Positions 4,853 to 5,057 of a DNA stretch of 5,057 bases are shown here, in pieces. The DNA lies in the NCBI GenBank assembly GCA_017458025.1, contig JAFTGG010000175.1:1-5057 (forward strand), given 5' to 3'. The stretch is from Oscillospiraceae bacterium. Its GTDB lineage: Bacteria; Bacillota; Clostridia; Oscillospirales; Oscillospiraceae. The position numbers were made by a program, and so were the translations under genes. The first letter of the stretch is position 1; every line of letters starts with the position of its first letter. Under the pieces are notes generated by a model that was given only the letters and a program-made list of their open reading frames with translations, ran no database searches and had not been told where the DNA came from.

Positions 4853-5057
4853 CAATGAACCCCCCGTCGGCGGTGAGCACCTGCCCCGTGATAAATCCCG
4901 CCTCGTCGCTTGCGAGGAACGCCGCCGCCGCCGCGACGTCCTCCGGCGTGCCGAGCCGTCCCAGCGGCGTCCGGTCCGCCAGCTCGCGGAGCGTCTCGCC
5001 GCCGAGCGCCTTGACCATATCGGTGTCGATCACCCCCGGCGCGACGCAGTTGACGCG
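4848..5057 (-). CDS. SDR-family oxidoreductase, FabG-like (C-terminal part only)
   Basis: The frame is open from the right window edge leftward to TAA at 4850-4848, giving the last 69 residues of a short-chain dehydrogenase/reductase; the N-terminus, including the NAD(P)-binding glycine motif and the catalytic Tyr-Lys pair, is outside the window. What is visible is typical of the classical FabG-like branch: VNCVAPGVIDTDM (the loop after the active site, with the conserved Pro-Gly), then the PLGRLGTPEDVA substrate-lid region, the AAFLASDEAGFITGQVL helix and strand, and a final DGG. Such enzymes reduce 3-oxoacyl-ACP in fatty-acid synthesis, but many relatives act on sugars, alcohols or other substrates, so I give no gene symbol. 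A GTG at 5033 is internal and is not the start. The gene converges on dut and shares its terminator; no functional link is implied. Confidence 0.9.
   Translation of the reverse strand, partial: RVNCVAPGVIDTDMVKALGGETLRELADRTPLGRLGTPEDVAAAAAFLASDEAGFITGQVLTADGGFIG

Noticed and set aside
1..5057. Mobile elements, CRISPR arrays, tRNA or rRNA genes, toxin-antitoxin or defence genes
   Set aside because: I looked for terminal repeats, transposase motifs, spaced direct repeats and RNA-gene signatures on both strands and saw none. The coding content is accounted for by core metabolic and membrane genes.

Overview
The window reads as a stretch of a GC-rich anaerobic Firmicute chromosome, most likely a gut Clostridia/Oscillospiraceae-type bacterium. 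This is inferred from the oxygen-sensitive class III ribonucleotide reductase, GC-rich codon use beside AT-rich intergenic DNA, strong Shine-Dalgarno sites, consensus sigma-A-type promoter elements and a TTG start. No rRNA or other marker fixes the taxon.

Layout. Positions 1-551 (minus) hold the N-terminal 183 codons of an unrecognised multi-spanning membrane protein that runs off the left edge. Positions 552-813 are a divergent, AT-rich control region. It contains a perfect TTGACA/TATAAT promoter for the rightward genes, a good NrdR-box candidate with a weaker second copy over the -10, a Rex-like inverted repeat over the -35, and a weaker leftward promoter candidate. Positions 814-3012 are nrdD, followed at once by a hairpin terminator (3014-3045). 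Then come three tightly spaced genes: a DUF1624/HGSNAT-like membrane acyltransferase (3065-3793, TTG start), nrdG (3799-4365) and dut (4370-4807). A very strong bidirectional terminator (4814-4852) separates dut from the convergent C-terminal end of a FabG-like short-chain dehydrogenase (4848-5057, minus) that runs off the right edge.

How the genes fit together. NrdD reduces ribonucleoside triphosphates to dNTPs using a glycyl radical. NrdG, a radical-SAM enzyme, installs that radical. A class III enzyme makes dUTP directly from UTP, and Dut converts it to dUMP for thymidylate synthesis, so nrdD, nrdG and dut form a coherent dNTP-supply group. The odd member is the membrane acyltransferase between nrdD and nrdG. 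The terminator between nrdD and the rest is the other unusual point, since the reductase and its activase would be expected to be made together.

I see no mobile element, CRISPR array, rRNA or tRNA. Most of the window is ordinary core metabolism. The points worth a second look are the regulatory architecture upstream of nrdD, the internal terminator, and the acyltransferase inside the reductase locus.
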